Source: JAJPHW01 sp963799065
GTDB taxonomy: Bacteria; Acidobacteriota; Terriglobia; Terriglobales; Acidobacteriaceae
Assembly (NCBI GenBank): GCA_963799065.1
Contig: CAWCVJ010000001.1
Span: forward strand, 2,711,160 to 2,775,159
DNA length: 64,000 nucleotides
Reading direction: 5' to 3'
In this document: one piece after another, positions 33,259-42,698 of the stretch
Position numbering within the stretch: the first letter of the stretch is position 1
Layout: each line of letters starts with the position of its first letter
Notes under the pieces: generated by a model
What the model was told of the DNA's origin: nothing
Databases searched by the model: none
Seen by the model: the letters and a program-made list of their open reading frames with translations, nothing else
Program-made: the position numbers and the translations under genes

Positions 33259-35150
33259 AGCGCGCAGGGGCGGTTCATCTTCGACCAGGAGAATCGTTGC
33301 GTCTCCCCTAAGCGGAGTCGCCGACAGAAGGGCGCAATCACAGAAAGAGATTGGTCTAACGAAGGAAGATAGACCTTGAAAGTGGTGCCTCGGCCGGGTT
33401 CACTCTCGACGGTGATTTGCCCATTGCTTTGTTTGACGATCCCGTAGACGGTTGCCAGACCGAGGCCAGTTCCCTTGCCCGGCTCTTTGGTGGTGAAAAA
33501 CGGTTCGAAGATATGGGATTCGGTTTCCTTGCTCATCCCACTGCCGGTATCGGTTACGCGGATCAGAACAAACGGTCCCGAGCAAAACTCGCCTTGATTC
33601 GAAGTCGGATTAGTGTCGAGAGAACACAGCTCCGTCTTGATAAGAAGTTTTCCTCCGTCCGGCATGGCGTCGCGAGCGTTCACCGCCAGATTCATGATGA
33701 CCTGCTCCAGTTGTCCGGGATCGACTTTGACGCGTCCGATTTCGCGCGAGAAGCTGGTCGTGAACTCGATGTCCTCTCCGACGAGTAAACGCAACATCTT
33801 TTCCATGTTTTTGATCGTTTGATTGGGGTCCAGCACCTGGGGCTCGAGCACTTGCTTCCGGCTAAATGCCAGTAGTTGGCGCGTCAATGCACTCGCCCGG
33901 TCTCCTGCGTTCTTGATCTCCGCGATATAGGGTCTGGCGTCGGGAGTTGCGTTGTCGAGCAAGAGATCGCTGTAGCCCTTGATGATCATGACCAGATTGT
34001 TGAAATCATGAGCCACGCCGGCGGCGAGACGTCCCACCGCCTCCAACCGGGCGGAATGCAACAAACTCTCCCGCGACTGTTGGAGGCTCTTACGCATCTC
34101 GTTGAAGGCCTCGGTCAGCTCTGCAACCTCATCCGAGCCTACAACCGCAATTTGAAATTCGAAATCGCCGCGCTTGAGAAGCTGGGTGCCCAAGGCGAGC
34201 TGCTCAATCGGCCGGGTGATTTGGCGTGACACCAGAAAAGCCAACAAGGCCCCCGTGATCACCGCCACGCCGCCCAAACTTAGGAGCATTAGATTCAGCG
34301 AGCGCAGGAAGCTGGCTGCCTGGTCGAACGATTCCAGGCAGTAAAGCCGCACGGGATGATCGCCGGGCAGATCGATAAAGCTCGCGAGATAACGTTCCCC
34401 TCCCAGGTCGAGATCTTGTATCGAACCGGCGACGCCCTCACGGGACGACAGGACGGCTCCAAAATCGATCGCCTTCACGGGCTTCAACGAACTCAACAGC
34501 ACGTTTCCGTGGCGCACAAACACGAACGCCGAGCCGCTGAATCCGCCTTTATCCAGAAGATCCTGAGGCGAAGCGTCGCGGCCGAGCGCGACCCGTCCCA
34601 GTGAGCGACGGTCTTCGCCGGAACCGGAAGTGATCGCGGCGAAACTGACGTCATACAGACGCCCGCCAGCCGCCCACCAGTCCTGATCGCCGACCGAGAC
34701 TTGCATAAGACCCTCGGGGGCCATTGCCGCCGTGCCCTTGCTGCGGGCATGAAAGGCGAGAATTCCACCATTGGGGTTTTCGAGAATAAGCAGGTCGGCC
34801 CCACTCGATTCAAGTATCTCGGATGACGCATCCTGCACGGTCAAGGGATCATTGGTGGACAGGAGCGCCTTGATCGACGGTTGTTCGGCGATCATGGCGG
34901 CGCTTTGTTGAGTTTGCTCGCGGCGCACGCGCACGAAATCGGCGTAGGCTGCCGACTCCAAGCGCAAGGTGGAAACCACGTCCTCTCGCACATGGCGCTT
35001 CATTCGAGCCTGCACACCCACTAACACTGCGCCAGTCAGCAGGAAAACGACCGCCAGAATCGACACCAGCAGCTTCGCGCGAAGATGGTGAAACGTGAAC
35101 ATGTGGCCGAATCGTAAGGTTACGAGAGGGTAAGCAAGGTGGCCAGACAC
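33198..35150 (-). CDS. membrane sensor histidine kinase (hybrid, frameshifted at its end)
   Basis: 650 residues as read. A transmembrane helix near the N-terminus (LLVSILAVVFLLTGAVLVGV) and a second one (about 280-300) enclose a Cache-like periplasmic sensor region. HAMP (RQITRPIEQLALGTQLLKRGD), HisKA with the phospho-His in GVAHDFNNLVMII, and HATPase (NLAVNARDAMPDGG, DTGSGMSKE, GKGTGLGLATVYGI) follow. The last about 35 residues are out-of-frame noise; the proper continuation is the receiver at 32896-33258. The start could be ATG 35102 (MFTFHHLRAKLL). Confidence 0.88.
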   Translation of the reverse strand: MSGHLAYPLVTLRFGHMFTFHHLRAKLLVSILAVVFLLTGAVLVGVQARMKRHVREDVVSTLRLESAAYADFVRVRREQTQQSAAMIAEQPSIKALLSTNDPLTVQDASSEILESSGADLLILENPNGGILAFHARSKGTAAMAPEGLMQVSVGDQDWWAAGGRLYDVSFAAITSGSGEDRRSLGRVALGRDASPQDLLDKGGFSGSAFVFVRHGNVLLSSLKPVKAIDFGAVLSSREGVAGSIQDLDLGGERYLASFIDLPGDHPVRLYCLESFDQAASFLRSLNLMLLSLGGVAVITGALLAFLVSRQITRPIEQLALGTQLLKRGDFEFQIAVVGSDEVAELTEAFNEMRKSLQQSRESLLHSARLEAVGRLAAGVAHDFNNLVMIIKGYSDLLLDNATPDARPYIAEIKNAGDRASALTRQLLAFSRKQVLEPQVLDPNQTIKNMEKMLRLLVGEDIEFTTSFSREIGRVKVDPGQLEQVIMNLAVNARDAMPDGGKLLIKTELCSLDTNPTSNQGEFCSGPFVLIRVTDTGSGMSKETESHIFEPFFTTKEPGKGTGLGLATVYGIVKQSNGQITVESEPGRGTTFKVYLPSLDQSLSVIAPFCRRLRLGETQRFSWSKMNRPCALWPLSRCEGWASPSSRQPTG

Positions 35151-35232
35151 GCTGGTAACGATTTACGTAAAGCGGTTGGAGCGGTTTGACTCGTTTTGGA
35201 CGTTGAAGTGCTAAGGCTCGTACGCGCAAGCC

Positions 35233-36516
35233 TTAGCCGCGTTTAGGCCAATGCACTTCGACTCTCCTTGATTCGTAGAGTACGTAAACCAGTAACAGCA
35301 GCATCTCCGGTTCAATCGGGTGCTTGTAGCGGGGGAAGGGATTCACCATGTAATAAGGAAGCGGGTAAAACAGGAGGCATGCGGCAAGAAGAAATCCGCC
35401 GGGAACACGGTTGCGCAGAGTGAGCCAAAGTCCGGCGAAGGCGAAGGCGGCGAAGAGAAAGAAGTTTACGTGGCGTGAGATTTCCAGATCGTAGCCGTTG
35501 ATATTGGCGAATTGTGGTGGAGCGATCCAAAAGTAGGCGGCGCGCTCCAGGCTGAAGCGGACGAATTGTCCGGGATGTTCGCGGAGGAAGGTCAGGAATT
35601 CTTGCCGCTTCAGTTGCATGAAGGGATATTCGCCCGTCTGCTGAAACTTTCGCATGGCGTCGGGATCGTTGCCGGGATGTTCATTGCGCGTCCAGAGGCC
35701 GGCGCTGCGATCATTGTTGGCCATGTGGAGTTCGAGCGGCAGATTGTCGCGGATGAAGATGAAACTGCCGAAGACGCGATCGTTGCGAACCAGCCAGGGA
35801 GAAATGACCAATGCAGCGACAAGCACGCAGGCGAGAGCGCCGATCATGGTGCGTGAAAAACTACGACGATCGTTTCTCGATCGGTATAACAGCCAAAACA
35901 GGCAAAACGGCAGCAGAGAAACCACAGCCGTGTTGGTCAACAGGATGACGCCCCAGAGCAGGCCGAAGGCGATCCAGAGGCGTGGGCGTGATTCCTCCGC
36001 AAGTTTCAGGGTGAGGAGGAGTGCGACGGTAAGGAGGAAGGCTGTGAGGCTGGTCTCCCAAACCACCCGAACCGGCCAATAAATCCCATAAGGAAACAGC
36101 GCCCAGCTCCAGGCGGCGGCACGGGCGACGCCTTCTCCGTAGAGGCGTTTGGCGAGGAGGTAAAGCGTCCAGGAGGTAAGCGCGGCGAAAATGCTGTTGA
36201 TGGTGAGAATCACGAACGCCGACAGCGCGGAGTAGACGCCGAAGAGCTTGAACAGTCCGCCGAGAAGAAATGGATACAGCGGCGGCGCCCAAGCGCTGGG
36301 GCCGGTGGGGAGGTCGGTGGGCGAGCTGAAGCCTTGGCCATTGGCGATGGAGCGCGCGAGGCGTCCCATTTCCCATCCGAATTGGAAGTGATCGCGGCGC
36401 GGCGTAATTTTGTAAGTGTGTGCAACGAGGATGACGGCGAGTCGCAGCAAGAACGCGATCAGCACAATGAAGCGAACCGTTCGTTGGCGCGGCGCAGCGA
36501 CCGCTGGGGCGGACAT
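35233..36516 (-). CDS. GT-C family (ArnT/PMT-like) membrane glycosyltransferase
   Basis: 427 residues, about ten transmembrane helices. After the first helix the conserved acidic residue lies in the loop RRDHFQFGWEMGRLARSIANGQGFSSP, followed by WAPPLYPFLLGGLF, typical of GT39/83-like enzymes that use polyprenyl-phosphate sugars and act at the outer face of the inner membrane. The acceptor is unknown (lipid A, protein or glycan). The start ATG overlaps the stop of the upstream gene by one base. Confidence 0.8.
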   Translation of the reverse strand: MSAPAVAAPRQRTVRFIVLIAFLLRLAVILVAHTYKITPRRDHFQFGWEMGRLARSIANGQGFSSPTDLPTGPSAWAPPLYPFLLGGLFKLFGVYSALSAFVILTINSIFAALTSWTLYLLAKRLYGEGVARAAAWSWALFPYGIYWPVRVVWETSLTAFLLTVALLLTLKLAEESRPRLWIAFGLLWGVILLTNTAVVSLLPFCLFWLLYRSRNDRRSFSRTMIGALACVLVAALVISPWLVRNDRVFGSFIFIRDNLPLELHMANNDRSAGLWTRNEHPGNDPDAMRKFQQTGEYPFMQLKRQEFLTFLREHPGQFVRFSLERAAYFWIAPPQFANINGYDLEISRHVNFFLFAAFAFAGLWLTLRNRVPGGFLLAACLLFYPLPYYMVNPFPRYKHPIEPEMLLLLVYVLYESRRVEVHWPKRG

Positions 36517-36977
36517 TATGGTTTGCCGGCCAGATCGGCCGAGAGCACATTGGCCTTGTTGGCCAGATTTTCAGCGCGATCAAGGTCGCCATCGGCCAGA
36601 GCGGCGCGGGCTTGCTTGCTGTACATGGTGATTTGAGCGGCCGTATCCTGCTGGGCTGAACTCAGGGTCTGGCCGGATAGCGATTTCAAGTTGGCGTCGG
36701 TCTTATTGAGAAGATCGTTCACGCCGTCAGTACGCCTCTTAACTTCCTCGGGTGGGTTTGCGGGAGTGAAGTTCACGGGCGGGTCCTTGGCTCCGCCGTT
36801 GCGAACGACCCGAGTGGAGCCGTCATTTTCCTGAGGCAAAGTCCTCTTCGGAACCGGCTTGGACTGTGGCGCAGCCTGCTTCGTGGGGGCCGTCGCGGGC
36901 GGAGAGGCGTCTTGCGCTGCTAAAACGCACGCGCACAGAAATAGGATCGGGAGCGCGACTTGGGCGGCCTTTGTCAT
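36516..36977 (-). CDS. exported protein with Pro/Ala-rich linker and helical tail
   Basis: 153 residues from M(TKAAQVALPILFLCACVLAAQ), a signal peptide; the longer ORF begins at 37016. After a Pro/Lys/Gln-rich linker (about 25-75) two amphipathic helices follow (VNDLLNKTDANLKSL; AAQITMYSKQARAALADGDLDRAENLANKANVLSADL). The last resembles a single TPR-like hairpin. Its stop overlaps the start of the glycosyltransferase, so the pair is coupled. Function unknown. Confidence 0.65.
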   Translation of the reverse strand: MTKAAQVALPILFLCACVLAAQDASPPATAPTKQAAPQSKPVPKRTLPQENDGSTRVVRNGGAKDPPVNFTPANPPEEVKRRTDGVNDLLNKTDANLKSLSGQTLSSAQQDTAAQITMYSKQARAALADGDLDRAENLANKANVLSADLAGKP

Positions 36978-37059
36978 GGAAACGAGAACATTATTCAAAA
37001 CCCCGCCTTGTCGCAAAGAACGCGACGAGAATAGGGCACTCGTAAGACTATTCTTTCTA

Positions 37060-38940
37060 TCATGCGCCTGGCGAAATCATGCTGGCTTCCGCCGGCGAGT
37101 TTCGGACATCGCTGAGTGCAGTCAGTGGAAGCGAGAGCGTAAAAGTTGTGCCTTCTCCCGGAAGCGAGTCAAAGTTCACTGCGCCATGGTGCCACTGCAT
37201 CACTTGATACGTGCTCGCGAGACCGATGCCGCTGCCATTTTCTTTTGTACTGAAGTAGAGCTCGAAAATTTTGTCCTGCACTTCGGGAGGAATGCCGGGA
37301 CCTTGATCGCTGATCTCCGTCACCACTGAGTCCCGATCGCGTTGGCTCGACAACGTCAGTATGCCGCCTTGAGGCATGGCTTGAATCCCATTAAGCACGA
37401 CATTCAGGACAGCCTGCTTGATGGCGTCGACGTCGACGCGAACCGGCAGCGGGATTTCAGTGAACTGACGAACCAGCCTGACACCGTGCTGTTCGGCGTC
37501 GGGAGCGGCGAGAGCGGCCACGTCTTCCAGAATGCGGCGCAGGTCGACGTCCTCCATACGCAGATCGCGGGGACGGGTAAAGTCTACAAGGATTTGCACG
37601 ACGCGATCCAGGCGATGAATTTCACTGTCGATAATGTCGATGTGGCGGCGCGCTCCGGGATCGATCTGTTTCAGCTTGCTTTGCAAGAGTTGGAGATGCA
37701 AAACGATGGCGTTGATGGGATTCTTGACTTCGTGGGCGACGCCGCGGGTGAGGCGTCCGCTGGCCGACATGCGGCGCGAGAGTTCGATTTCGTTTTCGAT
37801 GCGCCGGGCGGATTCCGCGTCACGCATCGTAAGCAGAGCGCCGATTTGCGTCCCACGTTCGGAGATGAAGTCCAAAGAAATCTTGACCCGCTTGGCATTC
37901 GGCGCTTCGACCTCGCGCTGGTCGATGGGGTGGTGAAGTTGAAACGAATCGAGCAACAGGGCTCCAAATGCCGATTCGCTTTGAAAAATCTCCTTGACGG
38001 TGCGGCCGAGCAGTTCGCGGCGGGAGCGGCCCAGGAAACGCTCGACCGAGGCGCTGACCAACACCACGCGCGTGTCGCGGGTGAAGAGCATGAGGCCGTC
38101 TTGCAGATTGGCCATGATCTGATCGACGTTGTCTTTGAGGGCGGAAAATATCTGGCGCGCGTCGCGCATCTGGCGCCCCAGGTGGGCGATTTTCAACGTG
38201 ACGAGACCGTATTCATCCTTGCCGGCGTCGGACTCGTCGAGCGTGTCCTCATCGCCGCTACTAACATTATCGAGGCTGCGGCTGAGTCGTTCCAATGGAC
38301 CGAGTGCGAGGTTGGAAAGCCCGACGGCGATGATGACCGAGGCGAAAATGGCGATGATCGAAATGATGAATGCGTGCCGGAGGCGCGGGGTAAGTGCGTT
38401 GCGAACGAGAACCGTAGATACGCCGACGCGAATCGTGCCGAAATTGGCGCCATTGAGTTGCAGTGGCTGACGCACATCGTAGACAGTCGGCGCGTTGTAA
38501 ATGAGGCGAAGCTGACGACGGAACCCAGCCGTGAATACTTGATGAAAATCGGGGCGGTCGGCAATCTGTTTACCGACCAGATCGGGGTTGGTGTCGAGAA
38601 TGACTTTTCCGTCGGCGTCGACGAGGGCGGCGTCATAGATCGCCGGCCAGTTGCCAACCACCGATTCCAGCATTGCGTTAAGGTCGGCATCGGTCCCGAG
38701 GTAGTACTCCAGTGCGCTACGTACCGCCTTGGGATTGTTCGTATCGGTTTTGGTGCTGGTCAAATCGGGCGCAGCGCTCGTCGCAAGATAAGCCAAATCC
38801 GAGGCGATGTGCGACGCGTTCTCATGCGCGTTGCCAACCTCCTCGGAGAGAATTTCGGAAATATAAAGGTAGGAGAAGCTGCCGGAGAGGGCCGTCACCA
38901 TGAAGGCGATGGCGACGACGATTTTAGTCCGGCGCAACAT
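37060..38940 (-). CDS. membrane sensor histidine kinase, NtrB/ZraS-like
   Basis: 626 residues. Two transmembrane helices (about 6-28 and 188-210) flank a periplasmic Cache-like domain. HAMP-like, then a PAS domain (about 275-385), HisKA with the phospho-His in RGVAHEVKNPINAIVLHL, and HATPase (NVVLNGIQAMPQGG, DQGPGIPPE, GSGIGLASTYQVM) follow. The neighbouring sigma-54 activator, 43 nt upstream on the same strand, is its obvious partner. The signal is unknown. Confidence 0.92.
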   Translation of the reverse strand: MLRRTKIVVAIAFMVTALSGSFSYLYISEILSEEVGNAHENASHIASDLAYLATSAAPDLTSTKTDTNNPKAVRSALEYYLGTDADLNAMLESVVGNWPAIYDAALVDADGKVILDTNPDLVGKQIADRPDFHQVFTAGFRRQLRLIYNAPTVYDVRQPLQLNGANFGTIRVGVSTVLVRNALTPRLRHAFIISIIAIFASVIIAVGLSNLALGPLERLSRSLDNVSSGDEDTLDESDAGKDEYGLVTLKIAHLGRQMRDARQIFSALKDNVDQIMANLQDGLMLFTRDTRVVLVSASVERFLGRSRRELLGRTVKEIFQSESAFGALLLDSFQLHHPIDQREVEAPNAKRVKISLDFISERGTQIGALLTMRDAESARRIENEIELSRRMSASGRLTRGVAHEVKNPINAIVLHLQLLQSKLKQIDPGARRHIDIIDSEIHRLDRVVQILVDFTRPRDLRMEDVDLRRILEDVAALAAPDAEQHGVRLVRQFTEIPLPVRVDVDAIKQAVLNVVLNGIQAMPQGGILTLSSQRDRDSVVTEISDQGPGIPPEVQDKIFELYFSTKENGSGIGLASTYQVMQWHHGAVNFDSLPGEGTTFTLSLPLTALSDVRNSPAEASMISPGA

Positions 38941-38983
38941 GGCGGTGCAGGGTCAGCATATCAATAATATTGCCGTCGTCGCG

Positions 38984-40390
38984 TTAGGCTTCGGTCTCTT
39001 CTCTTTCTGCCGTCGCTTCGGTAGTCGCATTGCCGTACTCTTTTAGCTTGTTATGCAGCGTCTTGAGGCTAATGTCCAGTATTTCGGCGGCCCGCGTTTT
39101 ATTGTTGTTGGTGGACTCCAAAGTTTTCAGGATCAACCGCCTCTCCGCTTCGCCCACCGTTGTTCCCACACCGAGGCGGACGCAATCTCCCTCATCGGAG
39201 GAAGCGCGCACGATCACTTTGCCGAAGTCCGGCGGCAGATGTTTGGTTTCGATTACGCCGCCGTCGCAGACGATGACGGCGCGTTCCAACACGTTGCGCA
39301 GCTCGCGGACGTTTCCCGGCCAGGAGTGATTCTTGAACGCATTCAATACGGCTTCACTGATGATCGAGACCTTGCGTCCGTGTTTCGCGCTCATGTCAAC
39401 CAGCAGGGATTGGACGAGATCCGGAATATCCTCTTTATGGTCGCCCAGGGGCGGCATGTGAATGTTAAACACATTCAGGCGATAGTACAGATCGTTGCGC
39501 AGTTCACCGCGGGCGACCGCGTCTTCGGGGACCTTGTTAGTGGCGGCTAGGACGCGTACGTCGACCGTGGTCTCGACTTTTCCGCCCAGGCGGCGCAGCT
39601 TGCGGTCTTCGAGCACGCGCAGCAGCTTGGCTTGCGTCGCGATCGGCATCTCGCCGATTTCGTCGAGCATGAGAGTTCCGCCTTCTGCGAGTTCGAAGCA
39701 GCCGGTGCGACGCTCGAGGGCCCCGGTGAAGGCGCCCTTTTCGTGGCCGAAGATTTCGCTCTCGATGAGGGTCTCCGGGATGGCGGCGCAGTTGATCGCG
39801 ACGAATGATTTATTCTTTCGCGGGCTGAGTTCATGCACAGTGCGTGCGACCAGTTCTTTTCCAGTACCGCTGGCTCCGGTAATGAGGACAGACGCGGTGC
39901 TGGGCGCGACCATTTCAATCAGGCGAAAAATCTCCTGCATCTTCTTGGAAGGTCCAACCAAGGATCCGAGCGAGCCGGAGTCGCGCAGTTTTCGGCGCGT
40001 GACTTCCAGTTCGGTGCTGGCGCCCAGCAGTCTCGACGCGTTTTGCAGAATCGTCCGCAGACGATGGGTGTCGATGGGCTTGGTGATGTAATCGTAGGCG
40101 CCGATGCGCATGGCTTGCACCGCGCTGTCGATAGTGCCCTGTGCGGTGACCACGATGACCGCCATGGTGCGGCCTTCGGCGGAGATTTTTTGCAACAGGT
40201 CCAGGCCGCCCATGCGAGGCATTTTCATATCGGTGATGACAATGGAAGGCGCCCAGGCGATGACCCGCTCGAAGCCTTCGACGCCATCGCGGGCGGTGTC
40301 GCAGCGGTAGCCCCATGAGGAAACAAGCTCGGCGAGGCCAGTGCGCTCGTGTTCTTCGTCTTCGACAATGAGAACTTTTTCCAGAGTCAT
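38984..40390 (-). CDS. NtrC-family sigma-54-dependent response regulator
   Basis: 468 residues. Receiver with phospho-Asp54 (IVITDMKMPRMGG). AAA+ domain with Walker A GASGTGKE, the sigma-54 contact loop GAFTGA intact in FGHEKGAFTGALERR, and Walker B GGTLMLDEIGEM. C-terminal Fis-type helix-turn-helix (KTRAAEILDISLKTLHNKLKEYG). It activates sigma-54 promoters when phosphorylated, presumably by the kinase downstream. Targets cannot be named. Confidence 0.95.
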   Translation of the reverse strand: MTLEKVLIVEDEEHERTGLAELVSSWGYRCDTARDGVEGFERVIAWAPSIVITDMKMPRMGGLDLLQKISAEGRTMAVIVVTAQGTIDSAVQAMRIGAYDYITKPIDTHRLRTILQNASRLLGASTELEVTRRKLRDSGSLGSLVGPSKKMQEIFRLIEMVAPSTASVLITGASGTGKELVARTVHELSPRKNKSFVAINCAAIPETLIESEIFGHEKGAFTGALERRTGCFELAEGGTLMLDEIGEMPIATQAKLLRVLEDRKLRRLGGKVETTVDVRVLAATNKVPEDAVARGELRNDLYYRLNVFNIHMPPLGDHKEDIPDLVQSLLVDMSAKHGRKVSIISEAVLNAFKNHSWPGNVRELRNVLERAVIVCDGGVIETKHLPPDFGKVIVRASSDEGDCVRLGVGTTVGEAERRLILKTLESTNNNKTRAAEILDISLKTLHNKLKEYGNATTEATAEREETEA

Positions 40391-40528
40391 GACAGAATTT
40401 TAATTGTTTCCTGCGGCGCCTCGCGTCTCATCCTGAGACGTGGACGGTACGGTCTAAAGGATAGCTCAAGTGCTTTCGATCTCCTGCCGACTAGTGATAC
40501 AGTACAAGTTATACACTTAAGAAAAAAT

Positions 40529-40546
40529 TTGTTGCTTTGGCAACAA
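40529..40546. promoter_or_regulatory. inverted repeat upstream of the OmpA-family gene
   Basis: TTGTTGC, loop TTTG, GCAACAA: a perfect 7-bp inverted repeat in the 250-nt gap between the divergent regulator gene and the OmpA-like gene, about 95 nt before the latter. A possible operator or 5' leader hairpin; the rest of the gap (40391-40640) shows no gene. Confidence 0.35.
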
Positions 40547-40640
40547 TCCAAGTCCCCTCTGTCTACATCTGACTAGGGTTCCACGAGGGGCTTTCGAGTA
40601 AGGCGTTTCAAAAATCCCAAATTTTCGTTGGAGGAAGTTT

Positions 40641-42452
40641 ATGTTAGAAAGTATGGCGCGCCAAGGGCGCGTTGCGATCTCTTTTGTTGGACTGGCCATG
40701 ATGGTGGCTTTGTCTGGCGCGGCCTTCGCGCAGTCCACTGATGTCGAGGTTCCGAAGTGGGACGTATTCGCCGGTTATCAGTGGATTCATCCCGGTGGCA
40801 CAACTCCCACCCCGTTCCAGCCGGGCTATTCGCCTGCTGCGCCGTTCGGCGCCAACCTGCCGGATTCCCCAAACGGAATCGGCGCGGCTGTGACGCGAAA
40901 CTTCAGCAGGTATCTGGGACTCGAACTCGATTACGGCAAGAACTGGACCACGAATGGCAAGGGCATGAACGAGCAGGAGCTATCGCTCGGGCCTCGTCTC
41001 ATGTTCCGCACTACCGACGCAAATTTCTTCCTGCATGCGCTCATCAGCTGGAACCAGCTGGGAGCTCCCGAGTTGAAGCAGGACAATAATATTGGCGCAA
41101 TCCTGGGCGGCGGTATCGACGTACCGATCACCCGGCGCTTCACCTTGCGTCCGATTGCAGGAGACTACGTTTGGGCGCGACATAATTATTCCGACATCGT
41201 GGATTCGGAATTTGGCGATCTGCGCCGCCCCACCTTGGAAGGCTTGCGCTTGCGTTCGGGTATTGTGCTGAACTTCGGCTATCCGGAACTCGTTCCGCCC
41301 GCCGCAGCTTGCTCGATCACTCCTACAGAAGTTATGGTTGGTGAGCCGCTGACCGCGACTGCCACGAGCAGCAACTTTAATGCGAAGCACACTCTTGTGT
41401 ATAGCTGGACCGGCAACGGCGGCAAAGTGAACGGCAACAACAATACCGCCAGCATCGACACCAATGGCCTGGCTGGCGGATCGTATACCGTCACCGCGCA
41501 CATTGCCGATCCGAAGATGAAAAAGGGCGGCGAAGCCACTTGCTCCGCGACCTACACCGTGAAAGAGCCACCCAAGAATCCGCCGACGATGTCTTGCTCG
41601 GTCAATCCCAGCAGCCTGCAAGTCGGAGGCAGCGCGTCGGTCACTTGTTCCTGCACCAGCCCCGACGGAGTTCCGGTTAACGTAGCCAGCTGGACCACCA
41701 GCGCGGGTACGATCAACGGCAGCGGCAGCACCGCGACTGTCGACACCACGGGCGCACCGGCCGGCACAATCAACGTCGGCGCCACCTGTACCGACTCACG
41801 TGGATTGATGGCACAGGCCGCGGCTCAGTTTGCCCTTACTGCACCGCCACAGCCTTCGCCTGAACTCGAAGCGCGGTTGGCGTTGCATAGCATTTACTTT
41901 GCGACGGCCAAACCAACCGTGGAGAATCCCACCGGCGGCATGGTTGCCAGCCAGGAGAGAACCCTTGCCGCTCTGGCCGAGGACTTCAAGCAGTACTTGA
42001 CGTTCAAGCCTGACGCTCACCTGACTCTACAAGGTCATGCCGACAAGCGTGGCACCGAGGAGTACAACAAGGCGCTCTCCGAGCGACGTGTAAATCGGGT
42101 CAAGAGCTATCTGGTCGAGCACGGCATTCCCGATTCCAACATCCAAACTCAGGCTCTCGGCAAGGACGACAACCTGACTCCGGAACAGGTCAAGCAGATG
42201 GTCGACACCAACCCTGAACTGTCGCCAGAAGAACGCGCCAGAATCATGAAGCGGGAACAAGTCATCGTCTGGGCCAGCAACCGCCGCGTGGATATCACAC
42301 TGAGCACCACTGGCCAGACCTCGGTCAAGCAGTTCCCCTTCAACGCAGCCGATGCATTGAGTCTGATCGGTGGCCGCGAATCGGAAATGAAGGCCAATGC
42401 CGCCAACAAGAAGCCGATGAAGAAGAAGGCTCCCGCGAAGAAACAGCAGTAA
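40641..42452 (+). CDS. OmpA-family outer-membrane protein with Ig-like domains
   Basis: 603 residues. A signal peptide (about 1-32, ending AAFAQ) precedes a beta-barrel-like domain (WDVFAGYQWIHPGG to LRSGIVLNFGYPEL, about 38-215). Two Ig/PKD-like modules each start with a Cys (ACSITPTEVMVGEPLTATATSS; SCSVNPSSLQVGGSASVTCSC). The C-terminal OmpA domain (LTLQGHADKRGTEEYNKALSERRVNRVKSYL, about 450-500) has the peptidoglycan-binding pattern. A Lys-rich tail ends the protein. It links outer membrane and cell wall. GGAGGAAG supports the start; a strong terminator follows. Confidence 0.9.
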   Translation: MLESMARQGRVAISFVGLAMMVALSGAAFAQSTDVEVPKWDVFAGYQWIHPGGTTPTPFQPGYSPAAPFGANLPDSPNGIGAAVTRNFSRYLGLELDYGKNWTTNGKGMNEQELSLGPRLMFRTTDANFFLHALISWNQLGAPELKQDNNIGAILGGGIDVPITRRFTLRPIAGDYVWARHNYSDIVDSEFGDLRRPTLEGLRLRSGIVLNFGYPELVPPAAACSITPTEVMVGEPLTATATSSNFNAKHTLVYSWTGNGGKVNGNNNTASIDTNGLAGGSYTVTAHIADPKMKKGGEATCSATYTVKEPPKNPPTMSCSVNPSSLQVGGSASVTCSCTSPDGVPVNVASWTTSAGTINGSGSTATVDTTGAPAGTINVGATCTDSRGLMAQAAAQFALTAPPQPSPELEARLALHSIYFATAKPTVENPTGGMVASQERTLAALAEDFKQYLTFKPDAHLTLQGHADKRGTEEYNKALSERRVNRVKSYLVEHGIPDSNIQTQALGKDDNLTPEQVKQMVDTNPELSPEERARIMKREQVIVWASNRRVDITLSTTGQTSVKQFPFNAADALSLIGGRESEMKANAANKKPMKKKAPAKKQQ

Positions 42453-42471
42453 CGGCGCAGTAAGCAATTCA

Positions 42472-42511
42472 GGCCGATCGGGTAGCAATACCCGGTCGGC
42501 CTTTTTCTTTT
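42472..42511 (+). terminator. intrinsic terminator of the OmpA-family gene
   Basis: A 13-bp stem with one mismatch/G-U pair (42472-42484 with 42489-42501), loop GCAA, then TTTTTCTTTT. A textbook terminator, 20 nt after the stop. Confidence 0.9.
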
Positions 42512-42698
42512 GGCGTCGGGGACTGAGAGTCCTCTCGGTTGTGACACGACGCGAGCCGCCCGACCCCGCGCTGGACCCAAGTGAGTATGTTTGCCTGTCA
42601 CGTTTGCGCTGTGACGGATGTCCTTCCTCTAATTCCCGTTGAGAAATTAGACTTCCCAAATTGGCGTATCGCTGACGCTCGTAGAAAGCGAACCAGGT

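Noticed and set aside
37342..38967. 541-codon ORF opposite to the sensor kinase gene
   Set aside because: Antisense shadow in GC-rich coding DNA; the opposite strand has unmistakable HisKA/HATPase motifs.
40391..40640. Sigma-54 promoter before the OmpA-like gene
   Set aside because: No GG and GC dinucleotides with the required 10-nt spacing in a TGGCAC...TTGC context were found.
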